Positions 25,067 to 32,603 of a stretch of 32,603 nucleotides of DNA are shown one piece after another; within the stretch, counting starts at the first letter, position 1; each line of letters opens with the position of its first letter. A program made the position numbers and the translations under genes. The stretch lies in contig DAOQAK010000048.1 in NCBI GenBank assembly GCA_035353855.1, positions 1 through 32,603 on the forward strand, read 5' to 3'. A model generated the notes under the pieces. It was not told the origin of the DNA. It did no database searches and saw nothing but the letters and a program-made list of their open reading frames with translations. The DNA is from Bacteroidales bacterium (GTDB lineage Bacteria > Bacteroidota > Bacteroidia > Bacteroidales > CG2-30-32-10).

Positions 25067-25813
25067 ATGGCAAACAAAGACAACATCATTTTCGGCATTC
25101 GTCCTGTTATTGAGGCAATCAAATCAGGAAAAGAAATTGACCGCATTCTGCTCCAAAGCACGCTGGGCAGCCACGAAACCATTCGCGAATTAAAACAGGT
25201 AGCAAGGGAAATGGACATACCCATTCAGTATGTTCCGATGGAAAAACTGAATAAAGTAACTTTCAAAAACCACCAGGGAGTTATTGCATATGTTTCCGAA
25301 ATCACATACCAGCCTTTACAGAACATACTTCCGGGTATTTATGAAAAAGGTGAAGACCCGTTTATATTAATTCTTGACCGTATTACTGATGTAAGAAATT
25401 TTGGAGCCATAGCACGTACCGCAGAATGTGCCGGTGTTCATGCAATAGTGATACCGTTAAAAGGTACAGCACAAATCAATATGGACGCAGTAAAAACCTC
25501 TGCAGGCGCATTGTACAACATCCCGGTTTGTCGAGAAGAAAATTTAAAAAATGCTATCGACTTTATGAAAGCTTCAGGCATTGAAATTATTGCATGCAGT
25601 GAAAAAGGGGATAAAACATACCATTCTCTCGATTATAAAAAACCTGTTGCTATTATTCTTGGCTCGGAAGAAGATGGAATCTCTCCAGAATACTTAAAAA
25701 AATCAGACCATTCCGTTCATATCCCGATGACTGGAACTACCGCATCGCTGAATGTTTCGGTAGCTACAGGAATAATTTTATTTGAAGCTTTAAAGCAAAG
25801 GACCGCAAAATAA
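25067..25813 (+). CDS. rlmB: 23S rRNA 2'-O-ribose methyltransferase, RlmB/TrmH (SpoU) family
   Basis: A SAM-dependent methyltransferase of the SpoU class, most like RlmB (Gm2251 in 23S rRNA); cytosolic. The 248-residue protein has the N-terminal substrate domain (IIFGIRPVIEAIKSGKEIDRILLQ) and the knotted domain with its three motifs: motif 1 LDRITDVRNFGAIARTAECAG (103-123, N111 and R117), motif 2 ILGSEEDGIS (197-206), motif 3 IPMTGTTASLNVSVATGI (219-236). The RlmB assignment rests on overall resemblance and length. The next gene starts one base after its stop codon, so it leads a plus-strand operon. Confidence 0.93.
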   Translation: MANKDNIIFGIRPVIEAIKSGKEIDRILLQSTLGSHETIRELKQVAREMDIPIQYVPMEKLNKVTFKNHQGVIAYVSEITYQPLQNILPGIYEKGEDPFILILDRITDVRNFGAIARTAECAGVHAIVIPLKGTAQINMDAVKTSAGALYNIPVCREENLKNAIDFMKASGIEIIACSEKGDKTYHSLDYKKPVAIILGSEEDGISPEYLKKSDHSVHIPMTGTTASLNVSVATGIILFEALKQRTAK

Positions 25814-25814
25814 A

Positions 25815-27737
25815 ATGATAACGTATTTAAAGACACATACTGAAAAATCGTTGCTGATATTAATTCTTTTTACAGTAGCTTTTCTTAGGTTCTTTAACGT
25901 TACCGCACTTTCGCTTTCAAGCGAAGAACTAAGCCTCATCACTGATATTCAGGAACAATCATTTACGGGATTCTTCAGTTTATCAAACTTAAATGAATCA
26001 GGCTCTGCAGGCTTTTATGTGCTGATGTATTTCTGGGTAAAGATCTTCGGCTCATCGGCATTCATGTTTCGACTGCCATTTGTAATAGCTGGGATATTCA
26101 CAGTTTACATTTCCTATCTTATTGCAAGAAAATGGTTCAATCAACATGCTGCATTATTTGTTGCTGCATCGATGTGTTTTATTGAATACGCCATACAATT
26201 CAGTCAAACTGCGTACTCTGAAGGTTTAGGATTATTCTTCACATTACTCGCTGTTTTATTCTGGACAAAAATTTTATTCGATGAAGTTAAAGAAAAACGC
26301 AACGATTTATATTTCGCCATTTCGTTTGCTCTTACGGCTTACATAAATTATTATGCACTAATATTTTTATCGCTTGTATATATTTCAGGATTTTTCTTCA
26401 TCAGTAAAAATTCTTTTAAATCATATTTTAAATCCCTTTTATTCGTCATTATTTTATATATCCCCAATATTCCAATAATCATTTACGAGCTTTCTCATCC
26501 TTTAAAATCAATACTTCCGGTACATGAGCAAACATGGATATTCGAGCATATCGAATTTGTTTTCAATAGCTCGTTCATTTTGCTTTATACAGTTCTGGCA
26601 ATTTTTATCATCAGCAATATTGCAGGTTTTGGCGAAATCAAAGTCGGTAAATTTCATATTTTATCAGTAGTTTGGTTCCTCTGCCCTTTTGCATATTTTT
26701 ATATTTATTCGTTAATGGCAAAGCCAATGCCCAACAACAGCGTTTTATTATATTCAATGCCTTTTCTTTTATTCTCATTTTTTTCTTTTATATGCACAAA
26801 ATTCAAAACGTACAATCTTGCTGTAATACCCTTTTTCCTTATTATCGGGATATATACTCTCATAGCCGAAAATAAATATTACAATACTTATCATTTTGGT
26901 GAATACAGGGATATTGCAAAAAAAACCCTGGAATGGGACGAACAGTATGGCGAAAAAAATATTACCCGAACCATCAATGTTTACAATCCATCTTACATCA
27001 ATTATTATTTTGAAAAATTCGACAGGTCTGCGAAATTTTCTTTATATAAAAATGACGGGAAAACCGACATGTATAAACTTCACAGAATTATAGAAACAAG
27101 CAAAACTCCATATTTCCTTTATGCATGGTCGAGTGTATTCAACCCACACGAAACCGATTACGAGATACGCACAAAATATCCTTACCTGATAAAGAATATC
27201 GATTATAATGAAATGGCGGGCATTGCTCTTTATTCAGTTAATAAAAACACGGAAACTATTCCTGATGAAAAACCATTGTATTATAATTTTAATGGCTTTG
27301 AAGAAAAAAATACGTTGGATAAAGACTCATCTATACTTACCACCGAAAAGGTCAAGTATGGGAAATACGCTATTAAACTTGATTCAAAACATGAATATGG
27401 CCCCACGTATTCCAACAAACTTTCCAAAATAAGCAATAACTCTTTTAAAAAAGTTTATATCAGCTTGTGGGCATATGCAACAGGCGATTTCAAAGATGCG
27501 CAGATTGTTGCCGAGCTTAAATTCAGCGATGAGGAAAACCAACAATTTGATAATTATTTCTGGCTTTCATCGAAGTTTAAATATTTTATTGAACGAGGAA
27601 AATGGGGACAAGTATTCTTTTCGTTTAACTTGCCAGAATTGATTTCTGTTAATGATGAAATAAAAATTTATGTTTGGAATCCTGATAAAAATCCTTTGTA
27701 CATCGATAATATGGAAATAAAATTTTATAAAAAATAA
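25815..27737 (+). CDS. GT39-like membrane glycosyltransferase (PMT/ArnT superfamily)
   Basis: A 640-residue polytopic inner-membrane protein of the GT-C class. Helices begin at about 12; the first periplasmic loop contains acidic SSEELSL (35-41) where GT39/GT83 enzymes carry catalytic acidic residues. The core with SSAFMFRLPFVIAGIFTVYISYLIARKWF (77-105) and AMCF...YSEGLGLFFTLLAVLFW is typical of PMT_2-like proteins. Members transfer sugars from polyprenyl-linked donors to lipids or proteins on the periplasmic side. About 12 helices precede a soluble C-terminal part (about 380-640) whose last 150 residues (DSKHEYGPTYSNKLSKIS, then KKVYISLWAYATGDFKDAQIVAELKFSDE) look like a beta-sandwich that may bind carbohydrate. 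It is one base after rlmB. Substrate unknown. Confidence 0.85.
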   Translation: MITYLKTHTEKSLLILILFTVAFLRFFNVTALSLSSEELSLITDIQEQSFTGFFSLSNLNESGSAGFYVLMYFWVKIFGSSAFMFRLPFVIAGIFTVYISYLIARKWFNQHAALFVAASMCFIEYAIQFSQTAYSEGLGLFFTLLAVLFWTKILFDEVKEKRNDLYFAISFALTAYINYYALIFLSLVYISGFFFISKNSFKSYFKSLLFVIILYIPNIPIIIYELSHPLKSILPVHEQTWIFEHIEFVFNSSFILLYTVLAIFIISNIAGFGEIKVGKFHILSVVWFLCPFAYFYIYSLMAKPMPNNSVLLYSMPFLLFSFFSFICTKFKTYNLAVIPFFLIIGIYTLIAENKYYNTYHFGEYRDIAKKTLEWDEQYGEKNITRTINVYNPSYINYYFEKFDRSAKFSLYKNDGKTDMYKLHRIIETSKTPYFLYAWSSVFNPHETDYEIRTKYPYLIKNIDYNEMAGIALYSVNKNTETIPDEKPLYYNFNGFEEKNTLDKDSSILTTEKVKYGKYAIKLDSKHEYGPTYSNKLSKISNNSFKKVYISLWAYATGDFKDAQIVAELKFSDEENQQFDNYFWLSSKFKYFIERGKWGQVFFSFNLPELISVNDEIKIYVWNPDKNPLYIDNMEIKFYKK

Positions 27738-27770
27738 ATTTCTTCTTCAATAATTTTCATTTCAATAAAT

Positions 27771-28382
27771 ATGAAAAAATTAATCCTGATAATATTACTT
27801 GCAACATTTTCAAATTTAATTTTTGCCGGCTCTCCAATAATTTCGGTGAGTTTCTACAAATCATATAGTGAAATTTCGATTGTAAATTCGGCTTTATCAA
27901 CAGGAAAAATAAATGATACTATAGCTAATTATTTATTAAACGACACTAACTCCATTGATTCAAAAGCTGCTGTTATCAATGCTTTGTCGATGCGCACAAA
28001 AAAAAGTAATGCTTCTTTGCTGATGCAATACATCATGAAAAAATATAATTTCAAAAGTGGTTTCGATTTGAAAATACTCACAACCGACGATGTTTTCTGC
28101 TTAGGTTATTTAACCATTACCGATAATACCGAACAAACCGAAAAAGCCATTAAGATTTTAAACATCGCTGCTGAAAAAGATCCTAAAAGCTTCACCATCC
28201 AGATTATTCTTGCATTGGTTGAAGCCGAATTATATGCGAACACAAAACTTTGCGAAGTATATAAAGTCTGTTCTGAAGTAAACGACAATAAGGAACTTAC
28301 CAGAGATATGAAACAAAGTGCTATCGAAAATATTTTTACATACATGGATTATTATAAATCAAATTGCCATGATAAAAAATAA
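27771..28382 (+). CDS. Exported helical protein of unknown function
   Basis: A 203-residue protein with a signal peptide (about 1-19, MKKLILIILLATFSNLIFA) and a mostly helical remainder. The stretch TDNTEQTEKAIKILNIAAEKDPKSFTIQIILALVEAELY (about 122-160) has the spacing of a TPR-like pair of helices (AIKIL..A..KDP), but no repeat set is complete. It overlaps the following lipoprotein gene by 14 bases, so the two are probably coupled, and it follows the GT39-like gene after 33 bases. I do not recognise it. Confidence 0.75.
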   Translation: MKKLILIILLATFSNLIFAGSPIISVSFYKSYSEISIVNSALSTGKINDTIANYLLNDTNSIDSKAAVINALSMRTKKSNASLLMQYIMKKYNFKSGFDLKILTTDDVFCLGYLTITDNTEQTEKAIKILNIAAEKDPKSFTIQIILALVEAELYANTKLCEVYKVCSEVNDNKELTRDMKQSAIENIFTYMDYYKSNCHDKK

Positions 28383-29055
28383 AAATGCTTTACGATTATT
28401 GATTTTACTACTATTTCCATTGATCATTCTTTCTTCCTGCACAAAAACGAAAATTGAATATTGGGAAAATGGAAATAAAAAATCTGAATTATTATATTTC
28501 AACGGAAAACTTGATGGCATAAGTACCTGGTGGTACGAAAGCGGTGAAAAACAAATGGAGTGTACATACAAGAATAATATGCTTGAAGGACAATCAACAC
28601 GCTGGTACTTCAACGGTAACAAGCAACGCCTCGATTTTTACAAAAACAATATGCTTAATGACACATGCATTACCTGGCATGAAAACGGCACAAAAAAATC
28701 AGTAACTATATATATAAATGATACACTGAACGGAACGGTTACGGAATGGCATGATGACGGACATATCAAAGTTAACGGCACATACAAAAACGGCTTATAT
28801 GAAGGCAAATGGGAGTACTGGGATAAGAACGGAATTAAAGTAGGAGAAGGCGAATATAAAAACGGGACCGGAATTCAAAAAGGATTTTCGCCCGATGGAA
28901 AACTGATGCGCGAAATAAATTATATCAATAATAAAAAAAATGGTTTTGAGATTTGGTACAATAAAAATGGCAATATGATCAAAAGAATCACATTTGACAA
29001 CGACCATATTGCTTACTCGGAAGATTCTCTATCTTTATCAAAAAATATTAATTAG
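28369..29055 (+). CDS. YwqK/MORN-repeat lipoprotein
   Basis: A 228-residue surface or periplasmic lipoprotein. The N-terminus MIKNKNALRLLILLLFPLIILSSC carries a lipobox (LSSC, lipid Cys about residue 24). The rest is about eight repeats of 22-23 residues with the MORN/YwqK pattern (YxNGxxxGxxxxWYxxGxKxxxxxY), for example KSELLYFNGKLDGISTWWYESGEKQMECTYKNNMLEGQSTRWYFNGN. Related proteins are named after the B. subtilis YwqK antitoxin, but no toxin gene is beside this one, so a toxin-antitoxin role is not inferred. The frame extends upstream to 28318, but ATG at 28369 fits the signal peptide. It overlaps the previous gene by 14 bases. Confidence 0.88.
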   Translation: MIKNKNALRLLILLLFPLIILSSCTKTKIEYWENGNKKSELLYFNGKLDGISTWWYESGEKQMECTYKNNMLEGQSTRWYFNGNKQRLDFYKNNMLNDTCITWHENGTKKSVTIYINDTLNGTVTEWHDDGHIKVNGTYKNGLYEGKWEYWDKNGIKVGEGEYKNGTGIQKGFSPDGKLMREINYINNKKNGFEIWYNKNGNMIKRITFDNDHIAYSEDSLSLSKNIN

Positions 29056-29075
29056 ATATTTAAAAGTATACAATT

Positions 29076-29612
29076 ATGTCAATACAAACCGAAGAAAACA
29101 TTAGGACAAAAACAGTATTAGCTGTAGCAAAACGAATGATGCTGGCTGCCCGCACATCACCAAAGGCCAGGGGCGTTGACAACCTGGAAATAGCTTTGGT
29201 TGAAAGTCAAACCATTGATCTTCTTTCAGAAAAGATGAAAGAAATAGGCATTGAAAAAAACATTAATTTCTTTATCCGCGACTCCGAAAACATTTTAAAG
29301 GCAACGGCTATAGTGCTAATAGGCACAAAAATAAAATCTATGGGACTGACAAATTGCAGCTATTGCGGTTTTAATAATTGTGAAGAAAAAGAAAAATACC
29401 CTGACGTTCCCTGTGCATTAAACTCAAATGACCTGGGAATCGCTATTGGTTCAGCAGTAAGTATTGCAATGGATGGTCGCATTGACAACCGTGTAATGTT
29501 TTCGATAGGAAATGCAGCAATTGAACTCGGTCTATTAGGAGAAGATGTCAAAATAGCTTTTGGAATTCCTTTAAGTGCAACATCAAAAAATCCTTTCTTC
29601 GACAGGAAATAA
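29076..29612 (+). CDS. DUF2148 ferredoxin-domain protein
   Basis: A 178-residue cytosolic protein of the DUF2148 (COG4739) family, whose role is unknown. Four Cys at 94, 97, 102 and 113 (NCSYCGFNNCEEKEKYPDVPC) form the probable Fe-S cluster site. Other marks are VAKRMMLAARTSPKARGVDNLEIALVES near the N-terminus and the C-terminal VSIAMDGRIDNRVMFSIGNAAIELGLLG and IPLSATSKNPFFDRK, the last typical of the family. It is 20 bases after the lipoprotein gene and ends the plus-strand run; no terminator hairpin is seen. Confidence 0.93.
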   Translation: MSIQTEENIRTKTVLAVAKRMMLAARTSPKARGVDNLEIALVESQTIDLLSEKMKEIGIEKNINFFIRDSENILKATAIVLIGTKIKSMGLTNCSYCGFNNCEEKEKYPDVPCALNSNDLGIAIGSAVSIAMDGRIDNRVMFSIGNAAIELGLLGEDVKIAFGIPLSATSKNPFFDRK

Positions 29613-29646
29613 ATTATATTTTTTGTATAGATTTAATTTTAATCTT

Positions 29647-29686
29647 GGTATAAAGGTATAAGGGTATAGGGGTATAAGGGAATAAG
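29647..29686. repeat. Octamer tandem repeat GGTATAAG x5
   Basis: Five 8-base units (GGTATAAA, GGTATAAG, GGTATAGG, GGTATAAG, GGAATAAG) lie in the gap between convergent genes. They are not close to a start codon, so phase variation of a neighbour is not expected. Confidence 0.85.
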
Positions 29687-29742
29687 GTTGTGATTTTTTT
29701 CTTTTAACCTATTTTTCTTGTTCTTTAATATAAAATGGAAGT

Positions 29743-29767
29743 AAAAAAAACAGCATGCAAGTTGCTG
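29743..29767 (-). terminator. Possible terminator of the anchor-L pair
   Basis: On the minus strand a 5-bp stem CAGCA/TGCTG (29763-29767 with 29751-29755) with a 7-base loop is followed by a run of eight T. It begins just after the stop codon of the 29773-30831 gene. Confidence 0.6.
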
Positions 29768-29772
29768 CAATA

Positions 29773-30831
29773 TTAGTCTTTCACAATCTTCTTGGTTGAA
29801 ACACCATTACTGTTTTGCACTTTTACAAAATACATTCCCCTTGCAAAATCAGACATATCAACGCTTATATGATTTTTTTCAGTAGTAATACTTTTTAAAA
29901 CTTTACCTTCGATATTTAAAATATTTATTTCCGATTTGACAGGAAGTGAAACTTCTATTTTGTTGTTTGCAGCATCAGCATATATTCCACAAACAGAAAC
30001 CTGTTCTTCATCAATTCCCGTTGTAGAGTTATAACTCTTCATACTTTTTGTTTTCAGAAAAATTCCTGAATCATAAACACCATCGCTTACATCGGCAATA
30101 GCCATTTTTAAATGATACGTTTCGGAAGGAACTACAGATATAATAGCCGTCAGCACTTTCGTGAATCCATCATAAACAATAGTTTTACCATTAAAATTAT
30201 TTACATAATAAAAACAATTCATACATCCGTTTTGAACAGAATCCATTGAATAACCCATATTCACATTATTTATTGCAACAGGCAATAATGTTCCGGGAAT
30301 TATTGCAATATTCTCTTTTAAGTATGTTCCACCTGAAGGATTTGACCCAGAAATAAAGAAAGCAAAAATATCATTGTAACATGAACTTACAAATTCAGGA
30401 TATTCTTCCGAAGCAAAAACATATTGAAATTCTAAAACATTTCCCACAGGAATTAAATCAAACTCCAATACAGAAGCATCATAAGTCTGAGCGCCAGTAG
30501 ACAAAATATCCAAATCATTATCTCCTGCAAAACTATTATCAGTACTGGCAAAATTCGATGCCACACTACCAATTGAGGGATCAACTATTAAACTACCTGT
30601 TGTCATAATGATACCATCATTAAGTCCAATATCAGTTGTTACTCCGTTGCTAAATGTACCCAGGGTATTTACATCTCCTGTATACACAACATTTGAAGCC
30701 GTAACACCACTCAGGATAAAATTATTTACCAACTGAACAGTGTTTGTATCCTTAGCAATTAACAGTTGTGCATTAACGTTAACTGAATAACACACAATCA
30801 ATATGAACAAAAAAGAAAAAAGTTTTTTCAT
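29773..30831 (-). CDS. Choice-of-anchor-L domain protein with T9SS sorting domain (copy 2)
   Basis: A 352-residue secreted protein. A signal peptide (about 1-22, LFSFLFILIVCYSVNVNAQ) precedes a choice-of-anchor-L domain (about 25-265: VQLVNNFILSGV, GIGLNDGIIMTTG, VGNVLEFQYVFASEEYPEFVSSCYNDIFAFFISG, YHLKMAIADVSDGVYDSGIFLKTKS). The last 80 residues are a type IX secretion type-A sorting domain (KIEVSLPVKSEINILNIEGKVLKSI...ARGMYFVKVQNSNGVSTKKIVKD). The protein should be exported by the T9SS and anchored or released at the surface; its ligand is unknown. It follows copy 1 by 21 bases. The sorting-domain DNA is nearly identical to copy 1. Confidence 0.92.
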   Translation of the reverse strand: MKKLFSFLFILIVCYSVNVNAQLLIAKDTNTVQLVNNFILSGVTASNVVYTGDVNTLGTFSNGVTTDIGLNDGIIMTTGSLIVDPSIGSVASNFASTDNSFAGDNDLDILSTGAQTYDASVLEFDLIPVGNVLEFQYVFASEEYPEFVSSCYNDIFAFFISGSNPSGGTYLKENIAIIPGTLLPVAINNVNMGYSMDSVQNGCMNCFYYVNNFNGKTIVYDGFTKVLTAIISVVPSETYHLKMAIADVSDGVYDSGIFLKTKSMKSYNSTTGIDEEQVSVCGIYADAANNKIEVSLPVKSEINILNIEGKVLKSITTEKNHISVDMSDFARGMYFVKVQNSNGVSTKKIVKD

Positions 30832-30852
30832 AATTTTCTTGATTATTAATAA

Positions 30853-31929
30853 TTATTCTTTTATAAATTTCTTAGTTGAAAGTCCATTGTTGTTCTGAAC
30901 TTTTATAAAATACATTCCCCTTGCAAAATCAGACATATCAACGCTTATATGATTTTCTTCGGTAGTAATACTTTTTAAAACTTTACCTTCGATATTTAAA
31001 ATATTTATTTCCGATTTGACAGGAAGTGAAACTTCTATTTTGTTGTTTGCAGCATCAGCATATATTCCACAAACAGAAACCTGTTCTTCATCAATTCCCG
31101 TTGTAGAGTTATAACTCTTCATACTTTTTGTTTTCAGGAAAATTCCCGAATCATAAATTCCATCACTTACATCGGCAATAGCCATTTTCAAATGGTATGA
31201 ACTTCCTGGTACAACAAAAATTTGAGCTGTCAGAACGGTTGTGAATCCATCAAAAACTATGGATTGTCCGTTTAGCGTTTCGTTATCAACATAAATGGAT
31301 GCATAGTCTAATGAAGTGCAATTATCGGCTGTACCATTCATACCGGTTATACCATTATTAATTGTATTAATAGCAACAGGCAAAGTTGTTCCAGGGACTA
31401 TCGCAATATTCTTACTTACATAATTTCCACCGGCAGGATCAGTACCGTTAATAAAAAAACCAAACACATCATTATATACGGAACAAACATATTCAGGGTA
31501 TTCTTCCGAAGCAAAAACATATTGAAATTCTAAAACATTTCCTACTGGCACAAGGTCAAACTCTAATATTGAAGCATCGTATGTTACAGCTCCCGAAACC
31601 AGTGCTTCCAGTTCCGGACAACTTGCACCATTATTATCAGTACTGGCATAATTGGATACAGGGCTGCCAATTATTGAATCAGGAATTAAAGTTCCTGTTG
31701 TCATAATGATACCATCGTTAAGTCCAATATTAGTTGTGCCTCCGTTGCTAAATGTACCCAGGGTATTTACATCTCCTGTATACACAACATTTGAAGTAGT
31801 AACACCAGCAAGAATAAAATTATTTACAAGTTGAACAGTGTTTGTATCCTTAGCAATTACGAGTTGTGCATTAACCTGTATATCGGAAAATGCAATTATC
31901 AGAATCAAAAATGCTGAAATCTTTTTCAT
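30853..31929 (-). CDS. Choice-of-anchor-L domain protein with T9SS sorting domain (copy 1)
   Basis: A 358-residue paralogue of the next gene with the same order: signal peptide (about 1-21), choice-of-anchor-L domain (VQLVNNFILAGV; FASEEYPEYVCSVYNDVFGFFINGTDPAGGNYVSKNIAIVPGTTLPVAI; KMAIADVSDGIYDSGIFLKTKS) and a C-terminal T9SS sorting domain ending KKFIKE. Compared with copy 2, the N-terminal quarter and the C-terminal third are very similar, while the middle third differs and has the longer Cys-containing insert ITGMNGTADNCTSLDYASIYVDNETLNGQ. It is the first gene of the pair, with an AT-rich upstream region and no clear promoter box. Confidence 0.92.
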   Translation of the reverse strand: MKKISAFLILIIAFSDIQVNAQLVIAKDTNTVQLVNNFILAGVTTSNVVYTGDVNTLGTFSNGGTTNIGLNDGIIMTTGTLIPDSIIGSPVSNYASTDNNGASCPELEALVSGAVTYDASILEFDLVPVGNVLEFQYVFASEEYPEYVCSVYNDVFGFFINGTDPAGGNYVSKNIAIVPGTTLPVAINTINNGITGMNGTADNCTSLDYASIYVDNETLNGQSIVFDGFTTVLTAQIFVVPGSSYHLKMAIADVSDGIYDSGIFLKTKSMKSYNSTTGIDEEQVSVCGIYADAANNKIEVSLPVKSEINILNIEGKVLKSITTEENHISVDMSDFARGMYFIKVQNNNGLSTKKFIKE

Positions 31930-32049
31930 AATATTTCTTTTAGTTATTTAGAAGACAATAAAATTATTATAATGATGCTTTGTTTAAAATTTATTTTTAC
32001 TATTGTTAATTCGATATAAATATATGAATAATATATTTATAAATGGAAT

Positions 32050-32466
32050 TTATTTTTTTAAAATTTTACTTCTAATAATAGTGTTACTATTATACATTCT
32101 TAAAAAATAATTTCCATTTGACAAACCGCTTATATCAATATTCCATAATTTATTTGCTATATCCGGCATTTTTTCTGTATGCACAACTTTTCCTGTAACA
32201 TCAGATATTTCAAAAGTAAAATCTGTTCCTATTAATTCATTCATATCAATTGTAAATTTCCCATCTGTAGGGTTGGGATAAATAGAAATATTATTTTCGT
32301 TTTCAGGTTCATTAATTGAAGTAACGCATACAACGGTACCGCTGCATGAGCACATTCAGCCATATAAATCAACAATATCTACCAGGTATGTTCCGGCTAC
32401 AAGATCGGTAATTATTGAGTCGGTTTTCCAAATGTTACTCCAACTATATGAATATGGAGGAGGTTA
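32050..32466 (-). pseudogene. Broken tail of a SprB-repeat-like adhesin with T9SS sorting domain
   Basis: The open part (32050-32355) is 101 residues: after MCSCSGTVVCVTSIN comes a T9SS type-A sorting domain (ISIYPNPTDGKFTIDM...ISDVTGKVVHTE...NGNYFLRMYNSNTIIRSKILKK). Directly upstream, in the same frame, the DNA translates as PPPYSYSWSN, then LVAGTYLVDIVDLYG, the pattern of SprB/gliding-adhesin repeats that normally end in NGC. Here a TGA (32356-32358) follows the Gly, and a second in-frame stop (TAA) precedes the Pro run. So the recognisable sequence is interrupted twice and truncated before the terminal repeat at 32551. The ATG after the TGA is unlikely to be a real start: no signal peptide is encoded. 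Confidence 0.8.
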
Positions 32467-32532
32467 ACTATTATTCGTATTTAATAAAAACAATCGCTTA
32501 CTAATGCAATACCCAAATATAAACACATATAA

Positions 32533-32550
32533 AAATTCATGCATGAATTT
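32533..32550. repeat. 18-bp perfect palindrome next to the terminal repeat
   Basis: AAATTCATGCATGAATTT reads the same on both strands and ends exactly where the 50-bp inverted repeat begins. It could be the target of the presumed IS or a chance AT-rich palindrome. Confidence 0.75.
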
Positions 32551-32600
32551 AGAGGCTGTTTAAATTTCAATTAAAAAAATATTTAAGAGGATTAACCGCC
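32551..32600. repeat. Right arm of 50-bp perfect inverted repeat (probable IS end)
   Basis: This arm is the exact reverse complement of bases 1-50 and starts with AGAGGCTGTTTAAA. Three more bases (TCC) follow to the window edge and may be more of the same element. Confidence 0.85.
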
Positions 32601-32603
32601 TCC

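Noticed and set aside
28369..29055. YwqK name taken as a toxin-antitoxin system
   Set aside because: The match is only to the MORN-like repeats; no toxin gene is adjacent and the protein is a lipoprotein.
32356..32358. TGA in place of Cys read as selenocysteine
   Set aside because: A second in-frame stop (TAA) lies about 35 codons upstream and the recognisable sequence is truncated, so decay explains the TGA better. No selenocysteine machinery is in the window.
1..32603. A single large composite transposon between the terminal repeats
   Set aside because: The interior is mostly housekeeping and envelope genes, and no transposase or resistance cargo is seen; contig-end IS copies are simpler.

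Overview
The window is AT-rich DNA from a member of the Bacteroidota, probably an environmental Bacteroidales-like lineage; the species cannot be named. The evidence is a PorT-type type IX secretion (T9SS) component, three T9SS C-terminal sorting domains, a carboxypeptidase-regulatory-domain TonB-receptor-like barrel, an S46 dipeptidyl-peptidase, a menaquinone pathway methyltransferase, and promoters of the Bacteroidota form (TAnnTTTG at -7, sometimes TTTG at -33) rather than E. coli-type sites. Shine-Dalgarno sites are mostly absent. There is no rRNA, CRISPR array, phage or complete mobile element.

Layout, left to right. (1) 1-50 is one arm of a 50-bp perfect inverted repeat whose partner is 32551-32600; the window is probably a contig ending in two oppositely oriented copies of one insertion-sequence end. 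(2) 100-6886, minus strand: ABC permease, small membrane protein, then the overlapping run wecB - deacetylase-like - FemAB/GNAT-like - upp, then radC. The wecB group looks like surface-polysaccharide or envelope work. (3) 7051-7401, minus: tRNA-Glu(UUC) and rpsT, which look like one transcription unit with a canonical promoter and a strong terminator. (4) 7474-8163: an unknown conserved-looking protein, followed by a 270-bp gap holding heptad repeats and a 133-bp imperfect inverted repeat. (5) 8434-14433, minus: a tight run rfaE1-like kinase - trkH - menG/ubiE - (small ORF) - porT - FAD dehydrogenase. (6) 14615-17063: a Cys/Met-rich two-helix membrane protein, an aspartate-type aminotransferase, and a divergent membrane-anchored protein. 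(7) 17060-21817, minus: an outer-membrane beta-barrel receptor and an S46 peptidase with the Arg that marks Asp/Glu-specific DPP11. (8) 22129-24832: DUF4180 protein, outer-membrane barrel, ridA, a 410-bp repeat-rich gap and an exported unknown. (9) 25067-29612, plus: rlmB, a GT39-like membrane glycosyltransferase, an exported unknown, a YwqK/MORN-repeat lipoprotein and a DUF2148 iron-sulfur protein. (10) 29773-32466, minus: two tandem choice-of-anchor-L/T9SS-sorted paralogues and the broken tail of a SprB-repeat-like adhesin.

Many genes serve the cell envelope: PorT helps build the T9SS, the three sorting-domain proteins are its probable cargo, the heptose kinase and the wecB group supply surface glycans, and the S46 peptidase and barrel receptor serve periplasmic or outer-membrane nutrition. 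I did not find a clear new defence or mobile system. The least explained items are the Cys/Met-rich protein, the deacetylase-like protein with a non-canonical metal motif, the duplicated anchor-L genes with near-identical ends, the decayed adhesin next to the terminal repeat, and the dispersed intergenic repeats.
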